DNA of 37,313 nucleotides. Source: Clostridia bacterium. GTDB taxonomy: Bacteria; Bacillota; Sulfobacillia; SLMV01. The notes beneath the pieces are model-generated. The model was given only the letters and a program-made list of their open reading frames with translations. It did not search any database and was not told where the DNA came from. Location of the stretch: positions 1 through 37,313 of the forward strand of contig PUNF01000216.1 of the NCBI GenBank assembly GCA_003552525.1, read 5' to 3'. Numbering within the stretch: the first letter of the stretch is position 1; each line of letters begins with the position of its first letter. Made by a program: the position numbers and the translations under genes. Of this stretch, positions 18,962 to 28,710 are shown in pieces.

Positions 18962-20587
18962 GTGAATTTTTTGGCATTGCGGCATATCGGTAGGCTCCGG
19001 GAAGTCCTGATGATCCTGGCGCGCCGGGGATATGCGCACCTGGTCGCCCGGCTTCCCGTGCCCTTCAACCTGCCCGCGCTGCAGCGCAGGCGCAGGTTGG
19101 CACCGCTGCCCGAAGAGACCCGCCTTGCACTTGAGGAGCTGGGTCCCACGTTCGTGAAGATCGGGCAGATTGCCAGTACCCGGCGAGACCTGTTGCCGGG
19201 TGAGTTCGTGCGGGAATTGTCGTTGTTGCAGGATACGGTCAAACCATTTGCCAAAGAGGAAGTCCTTCGGATCATTGGCGAAGACCTCGGGCAAGATGTA
19301 GAGGACTTGTTCGAGCGCTTCGACCGTGAACCGCTGGGCAGCGCTTCCATCGCACAGGTCCACGCGGCAAGATATCGCGGGCGTGAGGTGGTGGTGAAGG
19401 TGCGCCGCCCGGGCATCGAGAGCCAGGTCTCCGAAGACATCCAGATCATGGAAGCCCTGGCTCGCCTCCTGCATGATCATATTTCGGAGACGCGCATCTA
19501 CGACCTTCCCGGGCTGGCCCGGGAACTGGGCCGCGCTCTGCGCGGCGAGCTGAACTTTCGTCGCGAAGCGGACGCGCTGGACCTCTTCGCACGCGGGTTC
19601 GAAGATTGGAACACCGTTCGCATCCCCCGGGTATATCGGGATGCATCGTCCCGGCGGGTGATCACCATGGATCGCTTGTATGGGCAGCGGGTGTATCACC
19701 TGGAGGACATACCCGAGGACCGGAGGCGGACCCTGGCGCGTCGTGCGCTGGAGATGTCTTTTCACCAGTTCTTCGACCTGGGCTTTTTTCACGCCGATCC
19801 GCATCCGGGTAACCTCCTGGTGATGAACGGGGATGTCCTGGGCCTGGTCGACTTCGGTCGCATCGGCGTGGTCGATGACAGGATGGAGGCGCGCCTCGCA
19901 GAACTCATGGCCGGGATCATCGACCGCGACTACCCCCTGATCACCGATGTGGTATTGGACATCGCACGCCCCGTCGGGGAGGTCGATGAGCTCCGGTTGC
20001 TGCGCGACCTGACCGAGCTCGTCGAGTTCAACTACCAAAAGTCCGTGGACCAGATCAGCGTGGGGGATATCCTGACGGACCTGCTCGATCTACTGCAGCG
20101 GCATCGTTTGGTGGTTTCGGGGGATTACATCACCCTCGTCGGTGCCGTGATCACGGCCGAGTCGTCCGCGAATGCGCTCTACCCGGGCCTGAATCCCGTC
20201 CAAGAGATGGCACCACACGTCCGAGGGGCACTGAGGCGGCGTTTGCTCCCGAAAGCCCTAGGGAGGCGCGCGCGGCGTGCGGGGAGACGGGTCGTGCGGG
20301 ATGCCGAGGATGTATCGCGCGATCTCGTGAATCTCATTTCACAGGCTCGAAAGGGCGACTTCACCCTTCGTTTTCGTCACGTGGGACTGGAGAGTTTCCT
20401 CTTCGGACTGGAAAAGATCTCGCGTCGGCTTACCACGGGATTGATCACGGCGGCCCTGATCATCGCCGGTTCCCTGATTATCGGGATCGATCGACCGCCG
20501 TTGCTGTTTGGATATCCTGCCCTGGGGATGATGGCCCTCTTTGTTGCGGCCATCCTCGGGCTGTGGCTACTCTTTGTCGGGAGGTGA
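18962..20587 (+). CDS. ubiB: ABC1/AarF/UbiB family atypical kinase (GTG start)
   Basis: FVKIGQIASTRRDLLP, GSASIAQVHAA, FHADPHPGNLLV, GLVDFGRIG; C-terminal hydrophobic segments. Confidence 0.9.
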   Translation: MNFLALRHIGRLREVLMILARRGYAHLVARLPVPFNLPALQRRRRLAPLPEETRLALEELGPTFVKIGQIASTRRDLLPGEFVRELSLLQDTVKPFAKEEVLRIIGEDLGQDVEDLFERFDREPLGSASIAQVHAARYRGREVVVKVRRPGIESQVSEDIQIMEALARLLHDHISETRIYDLPGLARELGRALRGELNFRREADALDLFARGFEDWNTVRIPRVYRDASSRRVITMDRLYGQRVYHLEDIPEDRRRTLARRALEMSFHQFFDLGFFHADPHPGNLLVMNGDVLGLVDFGRIGVVDDRMEARLAELMAGIIDRDYPLITDVVLDIARPVGEVDELRLLRDLTELVEFNYQKSVDQISVGDILTDLLDLLQRHRLVVSGDYITLVGAVITAESSANALYPGLNPVQEMAPHVRGALRRRLLPKALGRRARRAGRRVVRDAEDVSRDLVNLISQARKGDFTLRFRHVGLESFLFGLEKISRRLTTGLITAALIIAGSLIIGIDRPPLLFGYPALGMMALFVAAILGLWLLFVGR

Positions 20588-20591
20588 CAAC

Positions 20592-21476
20592 TTGACGACG
20601 CAAAGTATGACGGGCTTTGGAAGCGCAACGAAGCGGATCGATTCCACGACACTCGCGGTGGAGGTTCGAAGTCTCAATCACCGGTTCCTGGAGGTTTTCG
20701 TGCACCTCGCCCCGGAACTCCCGCGGGAGTGGGAGGCTCTGAGTCGGAAGCGCATCGAGAAAAGACTAGCCAGGGGGCGAGTAGACGTCTATATAGAGAC
20801 GAAACGCAGTGCAGAGCAGCATACGCCGCTGCGCGTTGACAGCACTCTGGCCGGCGCATATCATATTGCCTTGCAGGAACTGGCCGAAGAGCGACAATTG
20901 CCCCTCGATCTGAAGGTCCTGGACTTGGCGTCACTTCCCGGCGTAATCGAACTGGAAGAGACCCTGCCCGAGCCGGAGGCGATGGAGCCGGAGTTCACGG
21001 AGACCCTGGACACCGCGATTGAAGAACTCGTCGACATGAGGAGGCGCGAGGGATCTACCCTCGAAAGCGTGATGCGGCAGCTTTGCGGTAGATTCCAGGA
21101 ATGCGTCGAAGCGATTGAAGGGGCGGCAACCGAACTACAGCAACAGAGGTATTCGTTGCTGCTAGAACGGGTTGAGAAGCTGCTCGCGGATAGCGAGGTA
21201 GAAGTTCCAGACGTTGCCGGGGAAGTTGCCCTGATCGCCCAACGCAGTAGCGTTTCCGAGGAACTTGAGCGACTGAACAGCCACTTGAAACAGCTTGGGG
21301 AAGTACTAGACGATACACGACCCAAGGGGCGTAGACTCGATTTTTTGATCGGCGAAATGGGACGTGAGAGCAACACGGTGGCGGCGAAGATCGCCGACGC
21401 AAAGCGCAACCAGGTCGCGCTCGATATGAAGGCATACCTAGAGGACATGCGAGAACAAGCGCGAAATATCGAATGA
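20592..21476 (+). CDS. yicC: YicC/YloC family endoribonuclease (TTG start)
   Basis: [12 protein letters not shown]-terminus; C-terminal [24 protein letters not shown]. Confidence 0.93.
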   Translation: MTTQSMTGFGSATKRIDSTTLAVEVRSLNHRFLEVFVHLAPELPREWEALSRKRIEKRLARGRVDVYIETKRSAEQHTPLRVDSTLAGAYHIALQELAEERQLPLDLKVLDLASLPGVIELEETLPEPEAMEPEFTETLDTAIEELVDMRRREGSTLESVMRQLCGRFQECVEAIEGAATELQQQRYSLLLERVEKLLADSEVEVPDVAGEVALIAQRSSVSEELERLNSHLKQLGEVLDDTRPKGRRLDFLIGEMGRESNTVAAKIADAKRNQVALDMKAYLEDMREQARNIE

Positions 21477-21490
21477 ATGCAGGGAGGGCT

Positions 21491-21763
21491 ATGATGAATG
21501 GAGTCATCCTCGTGAACATAGGATTCGGGAACATGGTGTCCGCCAACCGGGTGGTCGCCATCGTCAGTCCCGAGTCTGCGCCCATCAAAAGAACGATCAG
21601 TGAAGCGCGTGCCGATGGCAAACTCATTGATGCCACATACGGTCGTCGGACCCGGGCGGTTATCATCACCGATAGCGGCCACGTGGTCCTCTCCGCCGTG
21701 CAACCGGAAACGGTTGCCGGCCGCCTGCAGGTGCAACAGCGGGGCGGAGAAATTGAAGAATAG
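21491..21763 (+). CDS. remA: RemA family extracellular matrix regulator (DUF370)
   Basis: [28 protein letters not shown]...[24 protein letters not shown]. Confidence 0.92.
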   Translation: MMNGVILVNIGFGNMVSANRVVAIVSPESAPIKRTISEARADGKLIDATYGRRTRAVIITDSGHVVLSAVQPETVAGRLQVQQRGGEIEE

Positions 21764-21773
21764 GTTGCACGAA

Positions 21774-21799
21774 CGCCCCGGGGATGACGCCCCGGGGCG
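21774..21799. repeat. Perfect 10-bp GC-only inverted repeat between remA and rpoZ
   Basis: CGCCCCGGGG-ATGACG-CCCCGGGGCG; no U-tract follows. Confidence 0.8.
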
Positions 21800-21835
21800 A
21801 TTCCCGCTCTCCGAAAGGATGGCAAGAGATCTCTC

Positions 21836-22219
21836 ATGATTGATGCGATGGATCGAGACAGACATTTCACTTCCTATGACGACCTGATCGTCGCTGGCCA
21901 CAACAAGTACGCCCTGACCATCGCGGTGGCGCGTCGTGCCCGTCAGATCCACGATGGATCCCGTGTCCTGGTCGAAACCGATGCCTCTAAATCGGTGACG
22001 GCTGCACTCCAAGAGATTCTCCACGAGCAGATTCATTACGGAACGGACGTTGAACAGGCACTTCCGGATGCGGATGAAGATGATGACGAGCCGGACCCGG
22101 AGGACGCGCCGACACCGGGGCAATCGGAAGCCGAGGAGGCTGCAGTTGAAGCCGCGGCACCTCCTGCATCCGGGGACCCGGATGCCACTGAAGTACCGGA
22201 GCCTCCCCCGCAGGCGTAG
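21836..22219 (+). CDS. rpoZ: DNA-directed RNA polymerase omega subunit with long acidic/Pro-Ala tail
   Basis: NKYALTIAVARRARQI omega motif; KSVTAALQEIL; genomic position between remA and coaBC. Confidence 0.9.
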   Translation: MIDAMDRDRHFTSYDDLIVAGHNKYALTIAVARRARQIHDGSRVLVETDASKSVTAALQEILHEQIHYGTDVEQALPDADEDDDEPDPEDAPTPGQSEAEEAAVEAAAPPASGDPDATEVPEPPPQA

Positions 22220-22264
22220 ACGGCTGGGGACTCCTTTGGAGTGGACAATTGGCCGGAGGAGTGA

Positions 22265-23491
22265 ATGCTTTTGCATCCGAAGGACTTGCGCGATACCAAT
22301 ATCCTGCTCGGCGTAAGCGGATGTATCGCCGCGTATAAGGCTCTTGAAGTCGTGAGTCGCCTGCGCAAGCGCGGGGCGAGCGTGTCAGTGGTCATGACGG
22401 ATGCCGCAACGAGGCTGGTATCCCCGCTGAGCTTCCAAACGCTCTCCGATTCCCCGGTGTATACCCGCATGTTCGAGGCGCCCAAGCAATGGAACGTGGA
22501 GCATATCGCCCTGGCCGAGTGGGCGGATCTCATGGTGGTTGCCCCGGCCACCGGAAACATCCTGGCGAAGGCTGCCGGAGGTATTGCGGACGACTATCTA
22601 AGCACCCTTCTACTCGCGTTCGCAGGTCCCAAGGTCGTCTCGCCCGCGATGAATACCCACATGTGGCAAAACCCCGCGACCACCCGCAACGTGGAGGTAC
22701 TCCGGCGTGATGGGTATTTCGTAATCGAGCCCGACACGGGCCGGCTGGCGTCCGGTGCGGAAGGGCCCGGCCGTTTTCCCGAGCCCCGGGATGTGGTCGA
22801 AGAAATCTCGAGCTTCTATCATAGCGATCGTGCCCTGGCGGGGAGGCGGGTACTGGTAACCGCCGGCCCTACCCGGGAATATTTTGATCCCGTACGATTC
22901 CTATCCAACCCATCGAGTGGCCGGATGGGCTACGCCATCGCCCGGGCTGCCCGGGAGCGTGGGGCCGAAGTGGTGCTCGTCAGTGGGCCTACCGATTTGC
23001 CGTCGCCGAGGGGTGTCGAAACGATATCGGTAGTCTCGGCCGAGCAGATGCATGAGGCGTGTCTCGCGAGCTGGGCCGAGACGGATATTCTGTTCATGAC
23101 GGCTGCAGTGGTAGACTGTCGCCCGGCGGCATATTCCGGGGTCAAGGCGAAAAAGGATCAAGATGCCCTGCTCGGAGAGGTTGTCCCCACGCCCGACATT
23201 TTGACTGCGCTTGGAGAAGACAAGGGGTCTCGATTCCTGGTCGGTTTCGCGGCCGAGACCGAGGCGGAGGAGGGGCTGATCAGTGCCCGTAGAAAACTGC
23301 GCAAAAAGCACGTGGACATGATCGTGCTCAATCGCGTGGGCGGCCCGCAATCCGCTTTCGGAGATGACCACAATGCGGTCCGGGTGCTCGCGCGCTCCGG
23401 CGAGGAAGATCTCCCCCGTGAACATAAGCGGATCCTGGCCCGACAGCTGGTGGACCGGGTGGTGCGGGCGCTGCCCGGGCGGGACATGTGA
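22265..23491 (+). CDS. coaBC: Phosphopantothenoylcysteine decarboxylase / phosphopantothenate-cysteine ligase
   Basis: LLGVSGCIAAYKALEVVSRL, PAMNTHMW, VLVTAGPTREYFDPVRFLSNPSSGRMGYAIA. Confidence 0.95.
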   Translation: MLLHPKDLRDTNILLGVSGCIAAYKALEVVSRLRKRGASVSVVMTDAATRLVSPLSFQTLSDSPVYTRMFEAPKQWNVEHIALAEWADLMVVAPATGNILAKAAGGIADDYLSTLLLAFAGPKVVSPAMNTHMWQNPATTRNVEVLRRDGYFVIEPDTGRLASGAEGPGRFPEPRDVVEEISSFYHSDRALAGRRVLVTAGPTREYFDPVRFLSNPSSGRMGYAIARAARERGAEVVLVSGPTDLPSPRGVETISVVSAEQMHEACLASWAETDILFMTAAVVDCRPAAYSGVKAKKDQDALLGEVVPTPDILTALGEDKGSRFLVGFAAETEAEEGLISARRKLRKKHVDMIVLNRVGGPQSAFGDDHNAVRVLARSGEEDLPREHKRILARQLVDRVVRALPGRDM

Positions 23492-25740
23492 TGTCCCCGC
23501 AAGCGTACCCGTATGTGCAGGTTGCCGTAGATGTGCCCCTGGGCGCCCATCAGATTATTCCAAACCCCGAGTTTTCTCGGTTCGATTATCGAGTGGCGCG
23601 TGGTCAACGGCTGATGCCCGGCCATGTCGTGACCGTTCCCTTTGGTCCGCGCACGGTCCTGGGTTTCGTGCTGGAAGGCATCCAGGAACCATCGGTGGAC
23701 CCGGATTCCGTGCGTGAGGTGTCCGATCTGCTTTGGGAAGACCCGCTTTTCGGTGAGCATGAGCTGGCGGTCGCCCGATGGATGGCCGCACATTACCTGT
23801 GCCGGCCCGTGGATGCGTTGAAACTTTTCTTACCGCCCCGTATGGAACCGGGAAAGAAAGTGTTTCCCCGCCCGCCGCGAAGACTCGAGGCGACGAACCG
23901 GTGGCCCCAGGATGCCAAAGAACTACGGGGTGCCCCTGCCCAGTCTGACATCATGACAACCGTTTTTCGCCTGGAGTATCCCCCCACCAAGACGGAGCTC
24001 GCCAGGGCGGCGGGAAGGAGCCCGGGTGCGGTGGATGCCCTTCTCCAGCGCCGATTCCTGCGCTATACGGATGGCGGCAGCGCGCATCCGCCCGTGCACG
24101 ATTCCGATGGTTTTCTGCCGGGCCACGACCTGACCCCCGCGCAGGCGGATGCCCTCTCCGGCGTGATCGGCTCCATGGATGCGGAGGGTGGCACCGTCCT
24201 ACTTAACGGAGTCACCGGTAGCGGAAAGACGGAAGTCTACCTGCGGGCCATGGTGCACGCCCTTCGAGCCGGCGGCAGCGCACTTTTGCTCGTTCCCGAG
24301 ATTTCGCTGACCCCCCAGATGATCGATCGGGTGACCGAACGACTCAACGAACCGGTCGGGGTATTTCACAGTGACCTCTCCCCGGCAGAGCGGAGCCGGG
24401 CCTGGTTGCGCATGCATCGTGGCGAATTGCGGGTTGCCCTGGGCCCGCGATCGGCCGTATTTGCCCCATGTCCCAATCTTTCGCTCATCGTCATGGATGA
24501 AGAGCACGAGACGAGTTACAAACAAGACGTGACACCGCGGTATCACGCGCGTGCGGTTGCCCTTGCACGCGCCCGCGAAACCGGTGCAACGGTGGTGCTC
24601 GGATCGGCCACGCCTTCGATAGAGAGTTATCGGCGCGCAGAAGCGGGGACTTTTCGCGTATTCGATCTCCCCAAGCGCGTGGCGGGGACGGATCCCCCTT
24701 TGCCGCGCCTGGTCGACATGCGCGAGGAGCGCGCAACGGGGAATCGGAGCGTATTCAGCCATGCGTTGCATGATGCGTTGCAGTTGCGCCTCAACCGAGG
24801 GGAGCAGACCGTGCTATTTTTGAACCAGCGGGGCTACTCGTCTTTCATCATGTGTCCCGATTGTGGTACGGCGCTGCGGTGTCGCTCCTGCAGTGTGACC
24901 CTCACATACCACCGCGACGGCCGACTCGAATGCCATTACTGCGGTGCCCGCGGTGCGCCCCCGCAAAGGTGCCCTATCTGCGGTGGATACCACCTCGCCC
25001 GCCGCGGACTCGGAACGCAAAAGGTCGAGGCGGCGGTTCATGCGGCGTTCCCGGGTGCGCGGGTCCAGCGCATGGATACGGATTCGGTTCAGCGGCGCGG
25101 CACGCGCGAGCAGATCTATCGCGCGTTCGTATCCGGGGATGTCGATGTATTGGTTGGCACGCAAATGATCGCCAAGGGATGGGATGTTCCCGCGGTGTCG
25201 CTGGTGGGAATAATCGATGCGGATACGGCGCTTCATATGCCCGATTTCCGCGGGGCAGAGCGCACGTTTCAGCTGATTACCCAGGTGGCCGGGCGCGCCG
25301 GCAGAGGGGACGTTCCAGGCGAAGTCATCGTCCAGACGTGGAATCCCGATCACCCGGCCCTGGTGGCAGCCCGATCGGCGGATCTGCCCGCGTTCTATCA
25401 GCGAGAGATCGAGACGCGCCGCGAGGCAAATTATCCGCCCTTTGTCGCACTCTCTCGAGTCATTGTACGCGGTGCTCGCGATGATGCGGTGTGTGGATTC
25501 GCCGAGAAGGTCGCCGATGCGCTGCGTGCATTCGGCGACGGAGACGACACCGTCGAGATCCTCGGGCCCGCCGCCGCACCACTGAAGCGGATACGGGGTG
25601 AATTTCGCCGCCACATATTCGTCAAGATGCGCAAAGAGACTTCTCCCGGCGCTTGGCTGCGTCGGGCACTGGGATGCATGGGGCGGAAGGACGATGACCC
25701 CCGGGTGATCGTCGACGTAGACCCGGTCAACATGATGTAG
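23488..25740 (+). CDS. priA: Primosomal protein N' (PriA helicase); ATG 23491 is an alternative start
   Basis: GVTGSGKTEVYLRA Walker A, DEEHETSYKQ, Zn-binding CPDCGTALRCRSCSVTLTYHRDGRLECHYCG...CPICGG. Confidence 0.95.
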   Translation: MMSPQAYPYVQVAVDVPLGAHQIIPNPEFSRFDYRVARGQRLMPGHVVTVPFGPRTVLGFVLEGIQEPSVDPDSVREVSDLLWEDPLFGEHELAVARWMAAHYLCRPVDALKLFLPPRMEPGKKVFPRPPRRLEATNRWPQDAKELRGAPAQSDIMTTVFRLEYPPTKTELARAAGRSPGAVDALLQRRFLRYTDGGSAHPPVHDSDGFLPGHDLTPAQADALSGVIGSMDAEGGTVLLNGVTGSGKTEVYLRAMVHALRAGGSALLLVPEISLTPQMIDRVTERLNEPVGVFHSDLSPAERSRAWLRMHRGELRVALGPRSAVFAPCPNLSLIVMDEEHETSYKQDVTPRYHARAVALARARETGATVVLGSATPSIESYRRAEAGTFRVFDLPKRVAGTDPPLPRLVDMREERATGNRSVFSHALHDALQLRLNRGEQTVLFLNQRGYSSFIMCPDCGTALRCRSCSVTLTYHRDGRLECHYCGARGAPPQRCPICGGYHLARRGLGTQKVEAAVHAAFPGARVQRMDTDSVQRRGTREQIYRAFVSGDVDVLVGTQMIAKGWDVPAVSLVGIIDADTALHMPDFRGAERTFQLITQVAGRAGRGDVPGEVIVQTWNPDHPALVAARSADLPAFYQREIETRREANYPPFVALSRVIVRGARDDAVCGFAEKVADALRAFGDGDDTVEILGPAAAPLKRIRGEFRRHIFVKMRKETSPGAWLRRALGCMGRKDDDPRVIVDVDPVNMM

Positions 25741-25767
25741 TACCCTCAATCTCGGAGGCGAAGCACG

Positions 25768-27198
25768 ATGGAAGTCATTGGAACGATCGTACCACCGCAG
25801 GATCGTTTACCCCTTGTTCCCAGCCAGGATTCGGTGCTGCGGGATGGGGCGCGACCGGTGAAGCATTTCGATGATGCGTTGGCTGATCTCTTGGAGAAGA
25901 TGAGAGGCACCATGGAACACGAGGGTGGGGTCGGCCTCGCTGCACCCCAGGTGGGGATCCCAAAGCGGGTGGTGGTTACCAGATATGACGAGGTCGTCCA
26001 TGAGCTCGTAAACCCCGAGATCGTGAAGGAGGAAGGGAAGCAGGAGGGCTACGAGGGATGCCTGAGTGTCCCCGGCTACATGGGCGAGGTAGAACGTCCG
26101 GCGCGCCTCCGGTTGCGCTACCAGGACCGGGAGGGCAAGACGCGCTGGTTGGATGCCGAGGACTGGGGTGCCCGGGTCCTTGCGCATGAACTCGATCATC
26201 TCGACGGACAACTGTTCGTCGACTGTAGTGCCCGTGTGCTGCGCCTGCGCCCTGAACTTGGCCTGCGCATCGTGTTCATGGGTACACCCGCGTTTGCCGA
26301 TGGCATATTGGAAGATATGCTCGGCGATGGCTACAAGGTGGTCGGTGTGGTCACGGCACCGGATCGTCCCCGGGGCCGTGGGCAGCGTATCCGTCCCTCC
26401 CCGGTGAAGATGACTGCACTGGACGCAGGCGTGCCGATTCTTCAGCCCTCGGGTTCCGAAGATGAGCCCGCGCTGGTTCAATACCTGGGTTGGCTCGAGC
26501 CGGATCTCATCGTCACTGCTGCCTACGGGAGAATTCTTAAGCCCGAGGTGCTGGCCGCTCCGCGCATCGGCAGCATTAACCTGCATGCATCCCTTCTCCC
26601 GCGGTATCGTGGAGCGGCCCCCATACAGCGACAGATCCTCGCCGGCGAGCAATACACGGGAGTGACGGTCTATTGGATGGACGAGGGCATGGACTCCGGC
26701 CCCATCATTCATCAGCGCACACTGCAACTGGACGAGGGGACCGATGGCGGTACGTTGCACGACCGGCTCGCGGAAGTGGGCTCGGAGGCGCTAAGAGAAG
26801 CGATCGCGATGATCGCCGGCGGAGATGCCCCGGCCCAGCCGCAGGATGAGGCCTGTGCCACCTACGCCCCCAAGATCGAAAAGGGGGAGAATACGATCGC
26901 GTGGGAGAGACCGGCCGAGGATATATTACGGCAGATCCGCGCCTTTAGCCCGAGGCCCGGTGCCCAGACGTGGTGGCTGGGTCGAAGATTGAAGATATTG
27001 GACGCCGAGCTGTACTCCCACGATGATGCCCAACCGGGAGAGATTATCGCGGTGGGCGATGGTGATATAATAATTGGTACCGGTTCCGGGCGATTGCGTT
27101 TGAAACGCCTGCAACCGGAAGGAGGTCGCCCCATGTCAGCGGCGGATTTTCTGATGGGATACGACCTGCATCCGGGCCAGGTACTCGGGAAGGGGTGA
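25768..27198 (+). CDS. Peptide deformylase / methionyl-tRNA formyltransferase fusion protein
   Basis: Single ORF: Def motifs GVGLAAPQVG, EGCLSVP, HELDH, then Fmt motifs RIVFMGTPAFA, INLHASLLPRYRGAAPIQ and the Fmt C-terminal domain. Confidence 0.92.
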   Translation: MEVIGTIVPPQDRLPLVPSQDSVLRDGARPVKHFDDALADLLEKMRGTMEHEGGVGLAAPQVGIPKRVVVTRYDEVVHELVNPEIVKEEGKQEGYEGCLSVPGYMGEVERPARLRLRYQDREGKTRWLDAEDWGARVLAHELDHLDGQLFVDCSARVLRLRPELGLRIVFMGTPAFADGILEDMLGDGYKVVGVVTAPDRPRGRGQRIRPSPVKMTALDAGVPILQPSGSEDEPALVQYLGWLEPDLIVTAAYGRILKPEVLAAPRIGSINLHASLLPRYRGAAPIQRQILAGEQYTGVTVYWMDEGMDSGPIIHQRTLQLDEGTDGGTLHDRLAEVGSEALREAIAMIAGGDAPAQPQDEACATYAPKIEKGENTIAWERPAEDILRQIRAFSPRPGAQTWWLGRRLKILDAELYSHDDAQPGEIIAVGDGDIIIGTGSGRLRLKRLQPEGGRPMSAADFLMGYDLHPGQVLGKG

Positions 27199-28037
27199 CG
27201 CGTGTGATTACCGATGGGGCGGGTGAAGACGCCGGAGACATCAAGGTCCTCTCGGAGGGTCGTCGCAAGCGCATCTTCGTACAGCTCGCCGCCGCATCGG
27301 CGGTGATCATAGGCGGTCTCCTCCTTATCCTGGCCTTCTTGATGGTGCGGCAGGCAGAGGTCATTCGCGGGGCACTCGTATTCGTCTTGCAGGCGGGCAC
27401 GGCAACCTTCTTGGCCGTGGCGGTGGTCACGCTCGGGGCGATCGTAGTGCTGATACTGACCGGCATCCACTCGGGGTACTGGGAACGCGTCGTTCGCCCG
27501 CTGGTCGTCCGTCTCATGCTGCCGCTCGCCGTAGGCGTCGGGCGCCTTATCGGCATTAGTCGGGACGAGGTGCAGGGTTCGTTCCTATCAGTCAATAATG
27601 CCCTGATCTCCGGTCGTGGACGGGCCCGGCTGCGCCCGTCCGAAGTCCTCGTACTGCTACCGCGTTGCCTGCAGTGGGCGGATTGCCCCCACAAGGTCAG
27701 CCAGGAAGTCCATCGCTGCCGGCGATGCGGGCGCTGCGCGCTCGGTGAGATCGTCGAGGAGACAGAAGCGCTCGGCGTCGCCACCTTCGTATCTACCGGC
27801 GGCACACAGGCGCGCCGCCTGGTGAAGCAGCTTCGTCCCAAGGTGATCGTGGCCGTGGCCTGCGAGCGGGAGTTGACCGAGGGTATTCGGGATGTGGGGA
27901 ATATTCCTGTCATTGCGGTGATCGCTGACCGTCCCGAGGGCCCCTGTTTCAACACCGATGTCGATCCCGGGTGCATTACGCTTGCGATCCGCGAGTTGAT
28001 CGAAGAAGGGGTGCAATCCAACGGTGTTCATGTTTGA
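27195..28037 (+). CDS. DUF116 domain membrane protein (GTG start)
   Basis: Two N-terminal TM segments; Cys-rich LLPRCLQWADCPHKVSQEVHRCRRCGRC; position after fmt. Confidence 0.82.
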   Translation: MTRVITDGAGEDAGDIKVLSEGRRKRIFVQLAAASAVIIGGLLLILAFLMVRQAEVIRGALVFVLQAGTATFLAVAVVTLGAIVVLILTGIHSGYWERVVRPLVVRLMLPLAVGVGRLIGISRDEVQGSFLSVNNALISGRGRARLRPSEVLVLLPRCLQWADCPHKVSQEVHRCRRCGRCALGEIVEETEALGVATFVSTGGTQARRLVKQLRPKVIVAVACERELTEGIRDVGNIPVIAVIADRPEGPCFNTDVDPGCITLAIRELIEEGVQSNGVHV

Positions 28038-28710
28038 TCCGATGTACTTTATCCTGATCATCCCCGCACTGCTGCTTGCCAGCTGGGCGCAATCGAAGGT
28101 CAAGGGTGCATTCGAACGAAACGCCCGCATTCGGGCCTCCAGTGGAGTAACCGGAGCCGATGCCGCCCGTAGGATCCTCGATCGTGCCGGTCTTTCGGAG
28201 GTCGTGGTCGAACCCCTCGGGCGAGGGGGATTGGGGGATCACTACGATCCGCGATCCCGGAGGGTTCGCCTGTCCCAGGATGTCTACGGCGGCCGCTCCC
28301 TCGCCGCCCTCGGTGTCGCCGCCCACGAGGCCGGCCATGCCTTGCAGCATGCCGGTGGTTACGTGTGGCTGGGATTGCGTAACGCCATCATCCCGGTCAC
28401 ACAGTTTGGATCCCAGCTGGCATTTCCGCTGTTTTTCATCGGCTTGCTCTTTCAAGGAGAAATGCTTATGACGCTGGGCATCGCCTTCTTCGCTTTCGCC
28501 GTCGCATTCCAAATTATTACGCTGCCGGTGGAGTACAATGCCTCCGGCCGGGCCATGCATCTACTGGAGGCAGAAGGTTTTATCACGCGCTCTGAGGCAC
28601 CCGGCGTTCGCGAGGTATTGAATGCTGCGGCCCTTACGTACCTGGCTGCCGCACTCATGGCCATCATGCAGTTGGTATATCTCCTGCTATTGAGGGGGAG
28701 AAGACGCTGA
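28030..28710 (+). CDS. YugP-type neutral zinc metallopeptidase
   Basis: AAHEAGHALQH zinc motif with flanking membrane segments; PVEYNASGRAM. Confidence 0.88.
   Translation: MFDPMYFILIIPALLLASWAQSKVKGAFERNARIRASSGVTGADAARRILDRAGLSEVVVEPLGRGGLGDHYDPRSRRVRLSQDVYGGRSLAALGVAAHEAGHALQHAGGYVWLGLRNAIIPVTQFGSQLAFPLFFIGLLFQGEMLMTLGIAFFAFAVAFQIITLPVEYNASGRAMHLLEAEGFITRSEAPGVREVLNAAALTYLAAALMAIMQLVYLLLLRGRRR

Noticed and set aside
18115-19449. 444-aa minus-strand ORF
   Set aside because: Antisense to dapF and ubiB; Ser/Arg-rich low-complexity translation typical of shadow ORFs in high-GC DNA.
20861-22276. 471-aa minus-strand ORF
   Set aside because: Antisense to yicC, remA and rpoZ, all of which are clearly recognisable; no domain-like pattern.
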